Positions 52,101 through 60,090 of a stretch of DNA of 64,000 bases are shown here, in pieces. A program made the position numbers and the translations under genes. The stretch is from Collinsella sp. AM18-10 (lineage in GTDB: Bacteria > Actinomycetota > Coriobacteriia > Coriobacteriales > Coriobacteriaceae): the NCBI RefSeq assembly GCF_003471585.1, contig NZ_QRJO01000008.1, positions 11,604 through 75,603 of the forward strand. Direction: 5' to 3'. Within the stretch, counting starts at the first letter, position 1, and each line of letters starts with the position of its first letter. The notes below the pieces were generated by a model. It was not told where the DNA came from. It made no database searches and saw nothing but the letters and a program-made list of their open reading frames with translations.

Positions 52101-52468
52101 CCGCCAAGGCCGAACTCGATGCCGCCGTGGCTGCGACGGATGCCGTGGCGCCGGCATACTTGGAGGCGCTCGCCAACTACACCGCCGCCAAGGTCGAGCT
52201 CGACCAGGCTATTGCCGAGCTTAACGCCGAGATCGCTCGCCAAGAGGCCGCCGACCGCGGAAACGGCGAGCAGACCCAGCCCGTCACGCAAGTGACGTAC
52301 CAGGCCAAGCATGCGGAGGCAAAGACCGAGGCCACGACTTGGCAGACGGCGATGCCCGCCACGGGCGATGCGTCCGAGCTGCTGGGTGAGACCTTCGTGA
52401 TCGGCGGCACGGTCCTGGTGGCCGTCGGCGTATTCCTGTCCGATAAGCGCCGCCAGCTGATCCGTTAG
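49124..52468 (+). CDS. Cell-wall-anchored coiled-coil protein with central CAP domain
   Basis: A 1114-residue surface protein. Signal peptide near residues 20-48 (VATVAAATIVMTGGSLL, cleavage near AAAAQG). Residues 80-445 and 690-1060 are Ala-rich coiled coils with heptads such as AAVDAARAKAAAAKADLEAA. The middle (about 450-670) is a CAP/SCP domain: LKACNEYRASVGL, DHARQFEVGENVAWNYG, GHYINVIDPSYTVTGMG. C-terminus: MPATG at 1077-1081 (LPxTG-type sortase site), a membrane helix, and KRRQ. Likely an adhesin held away from the wall by long stalks. GGAAGGAATC ribosome site; terminator after the stop. Confidence 0.9.
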   Translation: MSKNMNKDMNGKALGKARAAGRVATVAAATIVMTGGSLLSPLAAAAQGVDGIGTACATAAVMSPLASAASAGAGTGAVSAAQKVADLQAAVDAARAKAAAAKADLEAAAVPYDAAAVNRQQAQGAYDVARGASDSAASAASAELEKQMGAAQDKADLDVKALEDAQAALDAAKKNLADKDEALTTAQKASRDAQSALEAAQAAASDATPEAVAAAQAAAEQAASDLEQAKQQVVDAQAKLSDAQAAAAAAASKQQDAQGKLSAAQQARAAADADVDAAQASYDAAKADLDRAEQGAAGPEYEAAKAKVAAASEELTAAKTTQSQRESELAAVEQEVTAAEGEVQTAQQAVADQQQVAAEAQSKLDAAVAAKTAADAALDQAKTDHASALTELADAQAKLSAAKDEKDAADKALDQAKAQKQQADQAVAQAQAKLDAAQATANASAENYRQGAIAFFKSVGADDAADIILNCKLASYNKVGEEVDATSLANMKQAVVWLKACNEYRASVGLGELKVTYAMMATAIADANFSDTKIDHARQFEVGENVAWNYGSNPFKQWVDQEKAVFDAAAASLGATGLTGKAAYDFYTAHSSEIDTYAVKHGDSVGHYINVIDPSYTVTGMGVCTRGTINGYSTQAQTFVYSGQWYEPYNVNPMTVAEYEAALNAWCDSLANPEQGVDTARKELATAQGVADDAGNKVDAASQTVAAKQAQIERAVADVDVATAKVSEAQASVEQKQAAADVAARAVSDARADLSAANAAVAAAQDAVAAKSGELDIAKGKVAAAKRALDAARVGVGDKQDALAAAQDELAAYSADIAAAQRAFDAASSTLEDARANQREAEAELAVAQGDADRAAIDAAGAQAELDMAQQAASDAGAAATTAQAKSDAAAARASQLKNAAAALSRATEDKLAADAALDAAEMAVSDAEYDLVEADDAVTAAAAARDASAAAVTRLRRINLAEAIANGSADDVDEALNAKIAAAHNAAERAATAKAELDAAVAATDAVAPAYLEALANYTAAKVELDQAIAELNAEIARQEAADRGNGEQTQPVTQVTYQAKHAEAKTEATTWQTAMPATGDASELLGETFVIGGTVLVAVGVFLSDKRRQLIR

Positions 52469-52491
52469 GGACAGGGAAGCGCGCTGTTTTT

Positions 52492-52538
52492 GGCGCGCAC
52501 CGCAGGGGCATGGGCTCTGCGGCGCGCGCCGCCTTTTT
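52492..52538 (+). terminator. Terminator after the surface protein gene
   Basis: GGCGCGC-ACCGCAG pairs with CTGCGG-C-GCGCGCC across a short loop, followed by GCCTTTTTCTTC. Confidence 0.8.
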
Positions 52539-52564
52539 CTTCAAGATTGATTAAGGAGGGATAT

Positions 52565-52921
52565 ATGCAAATTAGAGGAGAGGCCGCGATCGCCTGCGGA
52601 TTCATGGCGGGCCTGGCAACGGGGTTGCTGTTCGATGGATGTTTCGACAGCTATATCAATCGATTCTGCGATTTTGGTTTTTCGAGAGGCAAGCCTTGGA
52701 AAACAGCGCCAGCTCGTCAAGAGGTGGCCGCGCCCATCGAGCCCCGCAGTGTGGATACCTCAAAAACCAAGGTAATCGTCACTAAGAACGGCAAGATTTA
52801 CCACCGTTCTACGGGGTGCAAAAGCCTTCCTCAAAACGCCATTAAAACAAGCATACCATTAGCGGCTGCACTCAAGCGAGGCAAGACGCCCTGCCCAACA
52901 TGCTGCCCGCCAACAGCTTAG
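52565..52921 (+). CDS. Secreted or membrane-tethered small protein with C-terminal Cys motif
   Basis: A 118-residue protein. The N-terminus (AAIACGFMAGLATGLLFDGCF) is a hydrophobic helix or signal anchor. The C-terminal 48 residues read VIVTKNGKIYHRSTGCKSL then ALKRGKTPCPTCCPP, a YHxxxC...CxxC module often attached to nucleases or surface proteins and probably metal-binding. TAAGGAGGG is a strong ribosome site before 52565. Its stop overlaps the stop of the convergent nucleotidyltransferase gene. Its role is unknown. Confidence 0.75.
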   Translation: MQIRGEAAIACGFMAGLATGLLFDGCFDSYINRFCDFGFSRGKPWKTAPARQEVAAPIEPRSVDTSKTKVIVTKNGKIYHRSTGCKSLPQNAIKTSIPLAAALKRGKTPCPTCCPPTA

Positions 52922-53580
52922 ACGATTCCCAAGATACGCTCCGCAACGCCATAGGTTTCAGCGAACGCACGGACCCTTGCTTTCTCTTTTTTGGATAGCG
53001 AGCTGAATACTACATTGAGCTTTTCCTTGTTTAGCAGTGGGAGCATGCTTTCCACGGCACGGGCGTCCTTTTCGGCCTTTTTACCCCGTTCGCCATTGAT
53101 TATCATCTTATGAATCGCATAGGCCTCAGGGGCTGGAACGGTTACAACGTGACCCAAGCAGCGAACGCCGATGGTATTTTTCAGAATGACGTCCATATGC
53201 CATAACGCCTGGGCCGTCACCCCGATGTTCGTCTTGAGGGCAGGTTCTTTTCCGGCTCCCATTTTTCTGATGAGAAATTCAACTTCAAGGCCGGTGATAT
53301 CTAGCAACTTTGTTGTTCCGGTCATGCGGTCGGATTCGACAAAGAAACCTCGTTCTTTTGCGAGGGCGGTCAGGCGCGCCGCGGGGCTGGGGCGTCGTAG
53401 GTTTCGAACAAGAAAGTCGACATCCATTGTTTTGATATTTGGGCAAAAACCTGGAAGAACCTCGGCCTCTCTGTAGGCAAATTCCGCCCAGGACCCGATG
53501 AGGATAACGTGGTCGATGCACCCTGCTTCCTCGACTAGATCGAGTACTTTTAAAAAAGCTTGTTGCTGCTCAGTCAACAT
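52918..53580 (-). CDS. Nucleotidyltransferase-fold protein (toxin-like partner)
   Basis: A 220-residue protein. Seen: HVILIGSWAEFAYREAEVLPGF then TMDVDFLVRNLRRP, the GS...DxD pattern of nucleotidyltransferases (spacing longer than usual), LDITGLEVEFLIRKMG with the third acidic site, and APEAYAIHKMIINGERGKKAEKD as in AbiEii/GSU2403-type proteins. The start at 53580 overlaps the previous gene by 11 bases; longer frames run into that gene. The pair resembles type IV toxin-antitoxin modules, in which the toxin transfers nucleotides to a cell target. Activity is inferred. Confidence 0.75.
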   Translation of the reverse strand: MLTEQQQAFLKVLDLVEEAGCIDHVILIGSWAEFAYREAEVLPGFCPNIKTMDVDFLVRNLRRPSPAARLTALAKERGFFVESDRMTGTTKLLDITGLEVEFLIRKMGAGKEPALKTNIGVTAQALWHMDVILKNTIGVRCLGHVVTVPAPEAYAIHKMIINGERGKKAEKDARAVESMLPLLNKEKLNVVFSSLSKKEKARVRAFAETYGVAERILGIV

Positions 53581-53881
53581 TTGGCACCCTCCCCAACGCA
53601 CGTATGATTTGCTTTTGAGATTGCTTCTGTTCCTTGATGGCGGCCGCAAGAGCCCTTCGACGATCGATTTTGGCTCGCAGCTCATCAACCTCTGCGGCAG
53701 GGACATAGTCACTTTTGACCTTGTCGCCGAGTCGATAGTTGAGATAGCAGTATTCGTGGCCCTTTATGTTTCGCATACGGATGCTGCCCTTTGGAAGGAG
53801 ACCCATTTCCTGCTCCATGAGACCCAAGAGGCGCCTCGAGCGTGCGTATTCCTCTTCCAGGACATCTTCTAAGACGGACAC
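53570..53881 (-). CDS. Small protein paired with the nucleotidyltransferase (antitoxin-like)
   Basis: A 103-residue protein: VLEDVLEEEYARSRRLLGLMEQEMGLLPKGSIRMRNIKGHEYCYLNYRLGDKVKSDYV, then a basic coiled coil KIDRRRALAAAIKEQKQSQKQIIRAL. The pattern of Gly-Ser-Ile, Tyr-x-Tyr and Gly-x-Lys-Val is like DUF6788-type proteins found beside nucleotidyltransferases; this link is from memory. GTG start at 53881 behind AGAGGGGAGGAGCC. A longer frame to 53980 lacks a ribosome site. First gene of the two-gene unit. Confidence 0.7.
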   Translation of the reverse strand: MSVLEDVLEEEYARSRRLLGLMEQEMGLLPKGSIRMRNIKGHEYCYLNYRLGDKVKSDYVPAAEVDELRAKIDRRRALAAAIKEQKQSQKQIIRALGRVPNVD

Positions 53882-54049
53882 GGCTCCTCCCCTCTGAGTA
53901 GTTACCCAACATAATATCAAAATCTTTATAATGTAGGGTAACTCGGCGGTGTCCGCACGTGTCCGCACGACATGTGACACTTAACCTGCCGTCCATCCTG
54001 TCTCGACGGCGTGAATCTGAACAACGATCCTCTAAGGAGCTCGAAATCG

Positions 54050-54289
54050 ATGAGTGACAACACCAAGCATCTCGCAAAGAAATGCGTTAAGGACGCGGGG
54101 CCGTGTCTCGCGCTATGCTTCGCCGGCGCTGCGGTCGCGCTACTGGCTGTTTTGGGGCCGTTCGACGTGCTTCGAAGTGCTAGCTCTCTGCACGTTTGCA
54201 TGGCTCTTGCCGGCGCCATGATGACCGGCGGCGTGCTCGATCTAGTTTTTTGGGTGTTTGACCCGTTTGGATGGAAGAACGAGGGGTAA
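54050..54289 (+). CDS. Small two-helix membrane protein, 79 aa
   Basis: Two membrane helices, GPCLALCFAGAAVALLAVLGPF and LHVCMALAGAMMTGGVLDLVFWVF. TAAGGAGCTCG precedes the ATG at 54050. The metallophosphoesterase cluster starts 84 bases downstream. No family recognised. Confidence 0.7.
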   Translation: MSDNTKHLAKKCVKDAGPCLALCFAGAAVALLAVLGPFDVLRSASSLHVCMALAGAMMTGGVLDLVFWVFDPFGWKNEG

Positions 54290-54373
54290 GCCCTAAGGGA
54301 TACAGATGCCGGCCCGGCCTGCAATTTCTTCCATTGATTTGTCCAGAGTCGCACAGCACGGAGGTGTTGCTTA

Positions 54374-55090
54374 ATGTCCATTTTCGTTACCGGAGACGTT
54401 CACGGTGTTGCCGAGTACGGGGCGAGCCGCTTCTCGTCGCGCGTTTGGCCATTGGGCCGTACGCTGACGCGCGATGACGTGGTGATCGTTGCCGGCGACT
54501 TTGGCTTTATATGGAGCGGCTCGAACACCGACAAATACTGGCTCGACTGGTTTGAGTCCAAGCCCTGGACCACGTGTTTTGTCGACGGCAATCACGAGAA
54601 CCATCATCTGCTGGCGGGGCTGCCAATGCGTGAGTGGAACGGGGGCCTCGTTCACGAGGTTCGCCCGCACGTGCTGCACCTGATGCGCGGCGAGGTGTTC
54701 GACATCACGGGGACCACGGTGCTCGCCATGGGTGGCGCCGCGAGCCATGACAAACAGTGGCGTCAGGAGGGAAAGACGTGGTGGCCCGAGGAGATGCCGA
54801 GTGAGCGCGAGATCAAACACTGTCGCGCCTCGCTCGATCGCGTGGGCTGGAAGGTCGACTATGTTGTGACGCACGAGGCACCGGTCGATTTGGCGGACGA
54901 GCTGTGCATGGAGTGCAATCGCGAGTTCCACGACGATTCGCTGCGGGCCTTTTTGGGCGAGCTCGACGGGCGGCTTGACTACCGCACCTGGTTCTTTGGC
55001 CATTACCATGACGATGAATGGCGCGACGACAAGCATCGCCTGATCTACCAAGATATCGTGCCGATCGAGGCGCGATGCACCGATGAGTAG
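54374..55090 (+). CDS. Calcineurin-like metallophosphoesterase (1)
   Basis: A 238-residue phosphoesterase. Metal motifs: FVTGDVHGVAEYG, VIVAGDFGFIW, CFVDGNHENHHLL, VVTHEAP and FFGHYHDDEW. Substrate unknown. It is clearly a paralogue of the gene at 55773 (same WKVDYVVTH, WWPEE/WWPQE, GEVFD/E blocks) with a third, more distant phosphoesterase between them. GGAGGTGTTGCTT is the ribosome site. Three such genes in one run suggest tandem duplication. Confidence 0.88.
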   Translation: MSIFVTGDVHGVAEYGASRFSSRVWPLGRTLTRDDVVIVAGDFGFIWSGSNTDKYWLDWFESKPWTTCFVDGNHENHHLLAGLPMREWNGGLVHEVRPHVLHLMRGEVFDITGTTVLAMGGAASHDKQWRQEGKTWWPEEMPSEREIKHCRASLDRVGWKVDYVVTHEAPVDLADELCMECNREFHDDSLRAFLGELDGRLDYRTWFFGHYHDDEWRDDKHRLIYQDIVPIEARCTDE

Positions 55091-55137
55091 GGTGAGACGG
55101 CGAGTGACTATTATGAGCAAGACCTTAGGAGGTCCCC

Positions 55138-55776
55138 ATGATCTGGTTTACCAGCGATACGCACTTTGGACACGAGAACATGCTACGGCTCGCCGACAGG
55201 CCTTGGTCGACTGTCGCGCAGATGAACGACGCCATGGTCGCCAGCATTAATAACAAGGTCGCTGTGGACGATGAGCTCTACATTCTGGGCGACTTCAGCT
55301 TTAAGATGACGGTCCAAGAGGCCCACGAACTGCGCAAAAGCATCGCATGCAGGCGCGTCCATCTGCTGCCCGGCAACCACGACAAAGACTGGACGCAGCC
55401 TGCAGTGGCGGACGCTTTTATCGTTGAGCCGCCCATTTGCGTGCTCAAGATCGACCGTCAAAAAATCGTACTAAGCCACTATCCCATGGTCGACTGGCAG
55501 GGTATGTCGCACGGCGGCTGGCATCTTCACGGGCATATCCACAGCTGCGGCGGCGCGTACAACACCTTCAACCTTCGGCAGGGGCTGCGGCGCTATGACG
55601 TGGGCGTGGACGCCAACGGCTACGCCCCGGTGAGCCTGGAGGAGCTCAAGTCTTGGTTTGCGCAGGTCGACGAGCCGGCGTGTTGCGTTAAATGGCCGTG
55701 GTGGGTCAACGCCACGGGCGATGAGCAGATTGAGCGCGATCTCGAAGCCTATAAGAGGGAAGTGGTGATCCGATGA
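55138..55776 (+). CDS. Metallophosphoesterase (2), phage-type
   Basis: A 212-residue phosphoesterase. Motifs: WFTSDTHFGHENMLRLADRP, LYILGDFSFKM, HLLPGNHDKDW, VLSHYPMVDWQGM and HLHGHIHSCGG. The DTHFGHxNM start is typical of small phosphoesterases found on phage and in gut bacteria. TTAGGAGGTCCCC is a strong ribosome site. Its stop overlaps the next start by four bases (ATGA). Substrate unknown. Confidence 0.88.
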   Translation: MIWFTSDTHFGHENMLRLADRPWSTVAQMNDAMVASINNKVAVDDELYILGDFSFKMTVQEAHELRKSIACRRVHLLPGNHDKDWTQPAVADAFIVEPPICVLKIDRQKIVLSHYPMVDWQGMSHGGWHLHGHIHSCGGAYNTFNLRQGLRRYDVGVDANGYAPVSLEELKSWFAQVDEPACCVKWPWWVNATGDEQIERDLEAYKREVVIR

Positions 55777-56498
55777 CGGTTTATGTGACGGGTGATGTCC
55801 ACGGTGGCATCGACATGCAAAAGCTCCGCGATTGGGAGCTTGGGAATAGTCTGACGCGCGACGACTATCTGATTATCGCGGGCGACTTTGGCTTTCCGTG
55901 GGATTTCTCCGCCGAGGAATGTGCCGATATTGCCTGGTTGGAATCGCGCCCCTATACGGTGCTGTTTGTCGACGGCAACCACGAGCGTTTCGATCACTGG
56001 GCGGAGCGCCCCATGGAATTATGGCACGGTGGACTGACCCAGCGCTTATCGGATACCTCGCCCATACGGCGCCTGACGCGCGGCGAGGTCTTCGAGCTCG
56101 ACGGCTCAACGATCTTTACCATGGGCGGCGCCACGAGCGTGGACAAGGAATACCGCATCCCGTATTCCAGTTGGTGGCCACAGGAGCTGCCGGGCGAGCG
56201 CAACTTTGAGGAAGCGCGTGCAAAGCTCGACAGCGTGGGCTGGAAGGTCGACTACGTGATCACCCACACCTGCTCCACGCGCATGCTTTCGCCCACGCTC
56301 TATCCGGCGCCCGGCTGGAATTGCCCCGCCGTCGATCGACTTACGGCATTTTTTGACGAGTTGGAAGACCGCTTGGACTACAAGCGCTGGTACTACGGGC
56401 ATTTTCATCGGGATGCCAACCCGACCGAGCGCCATACCGTGCTCTACGACTGCATCGTTCGCCTGGGCGACGAACTCCAGCCTTGGGATGTTGCGTAG
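55773..56498 (+). CDS. Calcineurin-like metallophosphoesterase (3), paralogue of (1)
   Basis: A 241-residue phosphoesterase. Motifs: YVTGDVHGGIDM, LIIAGDFGFPW, LFVDGNHERFDHW, VITHTCS and YYGHFHRDANPTERH. Overlaps the previous stop by four bases, so it is translated with it. Same framework as 54374-55090 but diverged in the loops around the metal site, which suggests a different substrate. Confidence 0.88.
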   Translation: MTVYVTGDVHGGIDMQKLRDWELGNSLTRDDYLIIAGDFGFPWDFSAEECADIAWLESRPYTVLFVDGNHERFDHWAERPMELWHGGLTQRLSDTSPIRRLTRGEVFELDGSTIFTMGGATSVDKEYRIPYSSWWPQELPGERNFEEARAKLDSVGWKVDYVITHTCSTRMLSPTLYPAPGWNCPAVDRLTAFFDELEDRLDYKRWYYGHFHRDANPTERHTVLYDCIVRLGDELQPWDVA

Positions 56499-56515
56499 GG
56501 GTGGGGCGTATTTGG

Positions 56516-57520
56516 CTACTCGGCCGTTACAGCGATGTTCTCTCGGTGCGCGCGGATAACATCCCAGCTAAAGTGCTCGACCAGCCGCTCGGCAGAGCGC
56601 GGCGTGGTGTCCGGCGCGATGCCCGTTTGCCCGGCGAGCCAGCCCAGCAGCGCTTCGGGCGTGCCAAAGCGGGCGCGGAGTTCGCCCAGGTCCAGATCGC
56701 GGTCTCGTTTGGAAAGGCGGCGGCCGTCCGGTGCCATGAGCAGCGGAATATGTCCGTAGTGCGGCGTGGGCAGTCCCAACAGGTGCTGCAGATAGATCTG
56801 GCGCGGTGTGGACCCCAGCAGGTCGCATCCGCGCACGACCTCGGTGACGCCCATGGCAGCGTCGTCGACCACCACGGCTAGCTGATAGGCAAACACGCCG
56901 TCGCTGCGGCGCACCAAAAAGTCGCCGCACTCGGTGGCGAGTGCTTCGCATTGGGCGCCGTACGTGCGATCCACAAATTCGATCACGTCGTCTGCGAGGT
57001 CGTCGACGGTGGGCACGCGCAGACGTGTGGCCGGGGCGCGCAGGGCGCTGCGGCGGGCCACCTCCTCGGCCGAAAGACTTCGGCAGGCGCCACGGTAGAT
57101 GGGCGTGCCGTCGCTCGCGTGCGGTGCACTCGCGGCGTGGAGCTCGGCGCGTGTGCAAAAGCAGGGATAGGTGAGGCCGGCGTCTTTCAGCCGGCGCAAG
57201 GCGCTCTCGTACAGGTCTAGGCGGTCGTGCTGGTAGTAGGGGCCTTCGTCCCACTCCAGCCCCAGCCAGGCCAGGTCGTCAATCAATTGGGCGGCAAGTT
57301 CCGGGCGCTTGCAGCGATCGTCCAGGTCCTCAATGCGTAACACGATGCTGCCGCCCTGGCTGCGGGCCGAAAGCCATGCGCACAGGCAGCTGAACACGTT
57401 GCCCAGGTGCATACGGCCCGAGGGCGACGGGGCGAAGCGCCCCACGACGGGCGCGGGAGCGGCCGGCGTCGTTGGCGCGTCGGCGGCGGTTGTTGCTATG
57501 TTGCGTGCGTTGATGTCCAT
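56516..57520 (-). CDS. gluQ: Glutamyl-Q tRNA(Asp) synthetase
   Basis: A 334-residue truncated GluRS paralogue that attaches glutamate to queuosine at position 34 of tRNA-Asp. Seen: VGRFAPSPSGRMHLGNVFSCLCAW (HIGH region), VLRIEDLDDRCKRP, YPCFCTRAEL with YRGACR (zinc Cys set), DDAAMGVTEVVRGCDLLGSTPRQIYLQHLLG, HIPLLMAPDGRRLSKRDRDLDLGELR (KMSKS region). There is no anticodon-binding domain, as expected. The ATG at 57520 starts just before the catalytic fold; the frame continues to 57634 but adds unrelated residues. Confidence 0.92.
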   Translation of the reverse strand: MDINARNIATTAADAPTTPAAPAPVVGRFAPSPSGRMHLGNVFSCLCAWLSARSQGGSIVLRIEDLDDRCKRPELAAQLIDDLAWLGLEWDEGPYYQHDRLDLYESALRRLKDAGLTYPCFCTRAELHAASAPHASDGTPIYRGACRSLSAEEVARRSALRAPATRLRVPTVDDLADDVIEFVDRTYGAQCEALATECGDFLVRRSDGVFAYQLAVVVDDAAMGVTEVVRGCDLLGSTPRQIYLQHLLGLPTPHYGHIPLLMAPDGRRLSKRDRDLDLGELRARFGTPEALLGWLAGQTGIAPDTTPRSAERLVEHFSWDVIRAHRENIAVTAE

Positions 57521-57656
57521 GCGGACGAGTATAGCGCGGGGCGCGGTGGGGGAGACGCTGCCGTGGCCTGCAAGTTGCTGAGGCCACACGTTGCGCGTGC
57601 CGGACCACCGGCTCGGCGCCTTAATCGTCGTCAATCAATCTAGCCTTCAAACGACA

Positions 57657-57692
57657 GAAACCCCGGCAGCTCTTCGCAACTGCCGGGGTTTC
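57657..57692. terminator. Terminator-like hairpin GAAACCCCGGCAG / CTGCCGGGGTTTC
   Basis: A perfect 13-bp stem with a 10-base loop upstream of gluQ. The stem's own AAA/TTT ends serve as short U-tracts. Confidence 0.55.
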
Positions 57693-57865
57693 CGCGGAAA
57701 AGGGGGACATGATCCTCAAGCGGACGGCAAAGGGGCAAACCGTTTTCGCTCAACTGCTTTATGCCCCTCAACTGGCGGCTCAATCAGCGCATGCCGCGCC
57801 CACACAAAGCCGCTACACCTGTGATGGAGCTATGAAGTGGTATCTATTGCCGGAGCGGGCTATGC

Positions 57866-57916
57866 CAAGGAGTGTCCCAGATTGCCGGCAGATAAGGAAC
57901 GTCCCCAGGTGCCGGC
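57866..57916 (-). repeat. Repeat family D, copy 2 (inverted)
   Basis: On the minus strand it reads GCCGGCACCTGGGGACGTTC, then a TTATCT spacer, GCCGGCAATCTGGGACACTC and CTTG, matching 14064-14113 over both half-units. Confidence 0.75.
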
Positions 57917-58029
57917 GGCGGGCGTGACTTTTGTCCCGTTTTGACGCTCCGCTGACCTAGATGTTCGTCACATGAACTCGCAAACGTGGGACAATGACGC
58001 TACTGGTACCACAGACAAAGGATGTGCCT

Positions 58030-59976
58030 ATGAACGCCCCCGTTGCCCAGCCCTGTCGGCAGCGCCGCCTGTTTGCGCGGTTCGCTTCCGTCTGCGCACT
58101 CGTCGCGCTTGCGTTGTTGCTGCTGCCTGCCGTCGCGCACGCCGACGGCTACTCCATGAGCCAAACCTATATCGGTACCACGGTTGAGGCCGATGGCTCG
58201 CTGACCGTTGTCGAGGGACGCCAGTTCGATTTCGACGACGACATTAACGGCGTGTATTGGGATATCAATACAGGCTCTAACCAGCAAGGCGGCTCGGTGG
58301 TCGTCAATGTGCTGAGCGTCGAGGAAGACGACACTGCGTTTAACAAGGTCGACAGCGCAAATAAAGGCGACGACGGCGTTTACACGGTGGAACAGTCCGA
58401 CGACGGCGTAAGGATTAAGGTGTTCAGCCCTCACGAGAGCGGCGACAGTGCAATCTACTACGTGAGTTATTCCATGACCGGTGCGGTCATGAACTGGGCC
58501 GATACCGCCGAGCTTTACTGGAAATTCGTCGGCGACGGCTGGTCGGCGGATTCCGATGACGTCGAGATGGAAGTTCACTTCGCAAATGCCGCTGCAGGGA
58601 CGGCGGCCGTCAAGGGCGACAACTTCCGCGCATGGGGCCACGGTCCGCTGACGGGCGACGTGTCGCTCGATGAGGACGAGCCCATGGTCACCTATACCAT
58701 TCCCTGCGTGCATCAGGGCGAATTCGCCGAGGCGCGCATCGCTTTCCCCAGCGATTGGGTGCCGCAGCTTGCCGCCTCGGGCGAAGAGCACATGTCAACG
58801 ATCCTGAGCGAAGAGAAGGAATGGGCCGACGAGGCCAACGCCCGCCGTGAGCACGCGCGTGCGGTTGCCAGCGCGATTGCCGTGGTGTGTGTTGTTGTGG
58901 CGGTTGCCTATACCGGCGCGATCGTGATGCTCAAGCTGCGCAGGCCCAAGCCCAAGCCGCTCTTCCAGGACGAGTACTTCCGCGATGTGCCCTCTGCCGA
59001 CCATCCCGCGGTGCTTGCAGCTCTTATGAGCTGGAACGACGTGCCCGATCAGGCATATATCGCCACGCTTATGAAGCTCACCGACGACCGCGTGATCAAG
59101 CTGGAAGAAGCGACCGAGACCAAGAAGAAGGGTCTGCTCCGTCGCGAAAAAGAGGAGCAGACGTATCGCATCACAGTGACCGACGAGGCCTGGAAGGCTG
59201 CCAAGAAGGACGGCATCGATCGCGACGTGCTCAAGGTCTTCTTTGCTGGCGTTAAGCCCGATAAGGACGGAGTCCGTTCGCGCACGTTTAGCGAGCTGGA
59301 GGAGTACGCTAGCGAGCGCACCACATCTGTTGGCGACAAGCTCGAGGACTATCAGAGCACAGTTAAGGGCAAGCTGGAGGCGCGCGAGCTTATTGCATCG
59401 GATGGCACTATCGCGATGGTGGCCGGCCTGGTTCTCGGCATCATCATTGTCTTTGGCATTCTGGGCTCTCTGTTCTATACCGACTTTGCGGACGCCAACG
59501 TCGGTGCCGCTATGATCTCGATCCCCGTTACGATCGTAGGCTTTGTCCTGAGCTGCACCTTCCGCCGTTACACGCCGGAGGGCGCCGAGGTGGCGGCTCG
59601 CTGCAAGGCGCTCAAGCATTGGCTTGAGGACTTTACGCGCCTGAAGGAGGCCATTCCCAGCGACCTGATCTTGTGGAACAAACTGCTGGTGATGGGCGTT
59701 GCCCTGGGCGTTTCGAAAGAAGTGCTGCGACAGCTGGCCGAGGCCGTGCCTGCGGACCTGCGCAACAGCGACGATTTCTACGACAACTACCCCTGCTACT
59801 GGTGGTATTACCATCACTACGGCAACGAGTCCCCGCTCGATTCGTTCAACGATGTGTACCACGAGACCATCCGCGAGCTGGCTTCGAGTTCCGATAGCTC
59901 GAGCGGCGGCAGCGGCGGCGGCTTTTCCGGTGGCGGCGGTGGCGGCGTCGGCGGAGGCGGCGGCGGAACGTTCTAG
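58030..59976 (+). CDS. DUF2207 domain membrane protein
   Basis: A 648-residue protein. Signal peptide at residues 14-38 (LVALALLLLPAVAHA). The extracytoplasmic DUF2207 domain follows: GSLTVVEGRQFDFDDDINGVYWDI, YYVSYSMTGAVMNWADTAELYWKFVGDGW. One membrane helix near 277-300, a cytoplasmic region with LEEATETKKKG and winged-helix-like blocks, two more helices near 462-485 and 494-511, and a Gly/Ser-rich tail GGGGGGVGGGGGGTF. AAAGGATGTGCCT precedes the ATG at 58030. Function of the family is unknown. Confidence 0.88.
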   Translation: MNAPVAQPCRQRRLFARFASVCALVALALLLLPAVAHADGYSMSQTYIGTTVEADGSLTVVEGRQFDFDDDINGVYWDINTGSNQQGGSVVVNVLSVEEDDTAFNKVDSANKGDDGVYTVEQSDDGVRIKVFSPHESGDSAIYYVSYSMTGAVMNWADTAELYWKFVGDGWSADSDDVEMEVHFANAAAGTAAVKGDNFRAWGHGPLTGDVSLDEDEPMVTYTIPCVHQGEFAEARIAFPSDWVPQLAASGEEHMSTILSEEKEWADEANARREHARAVASAIAVVCVVVAVAYTGAIVMLKLRRPKPKPLFQDEYFRDVPSADHPAVLAALMSWNDVPDQAYIATLMKLTDDRVIKLEEATETKKKGLLRREKEEQTYRITVTDEAWKAAKKDGIDRDVLKVFFAGVKPDKDGVRSRTFSELEEYASERTTSVGDKLEDYQSTVKGKLEARELIASDGTIAMVAGLVLGIIIVFGILGSLFYTDFADANVGAAMISIPVTIVGFVLSCTFRRYTPEGAEVAARCKALKHWLEDFTRLKEAIPSDLILWNKLLVMGVALGVSKEVLRQLAEAVPADLRNSDDFYDNYPCYWWYYHHYGNESPLDSFNDVYHETIRELASSSDSSSGGSGGGFSGGGGGGVGGGGGGTF

Positions 59977-60090
59977 CGAGCGCTTGCTTTGGGGTGGATC
60001 TTTCTGGGCGGTTGCCAGGGAAGATTCATCCCATTTTTGTGCATCGAAACGGGCCAAACTTTCCGCTGAGGACCTTCGCGCTAGGGGCAG

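Larger units (their letters stand above)
57521..58029. other. 509-base gap with two palindromes
   Basis: No supported gene. It holds the hairpin GAAACCCCGGCAG...CTGCCGGGGTTTC at 57657-57692 (no clear T-tract) and a family D repeat at 57866-57916. The end should contain the promoter of the DUF2207 gene. Confidence 0.5.

Noticed and set aside
49049..52312. A 1087-codon open frame antisense to the surface protein.
   Set aside because: It arises from the Ala/Asp/Lys-rich repeats read backwards; the sense gene has a signal peptide, a CAP domain and a sorting signal.
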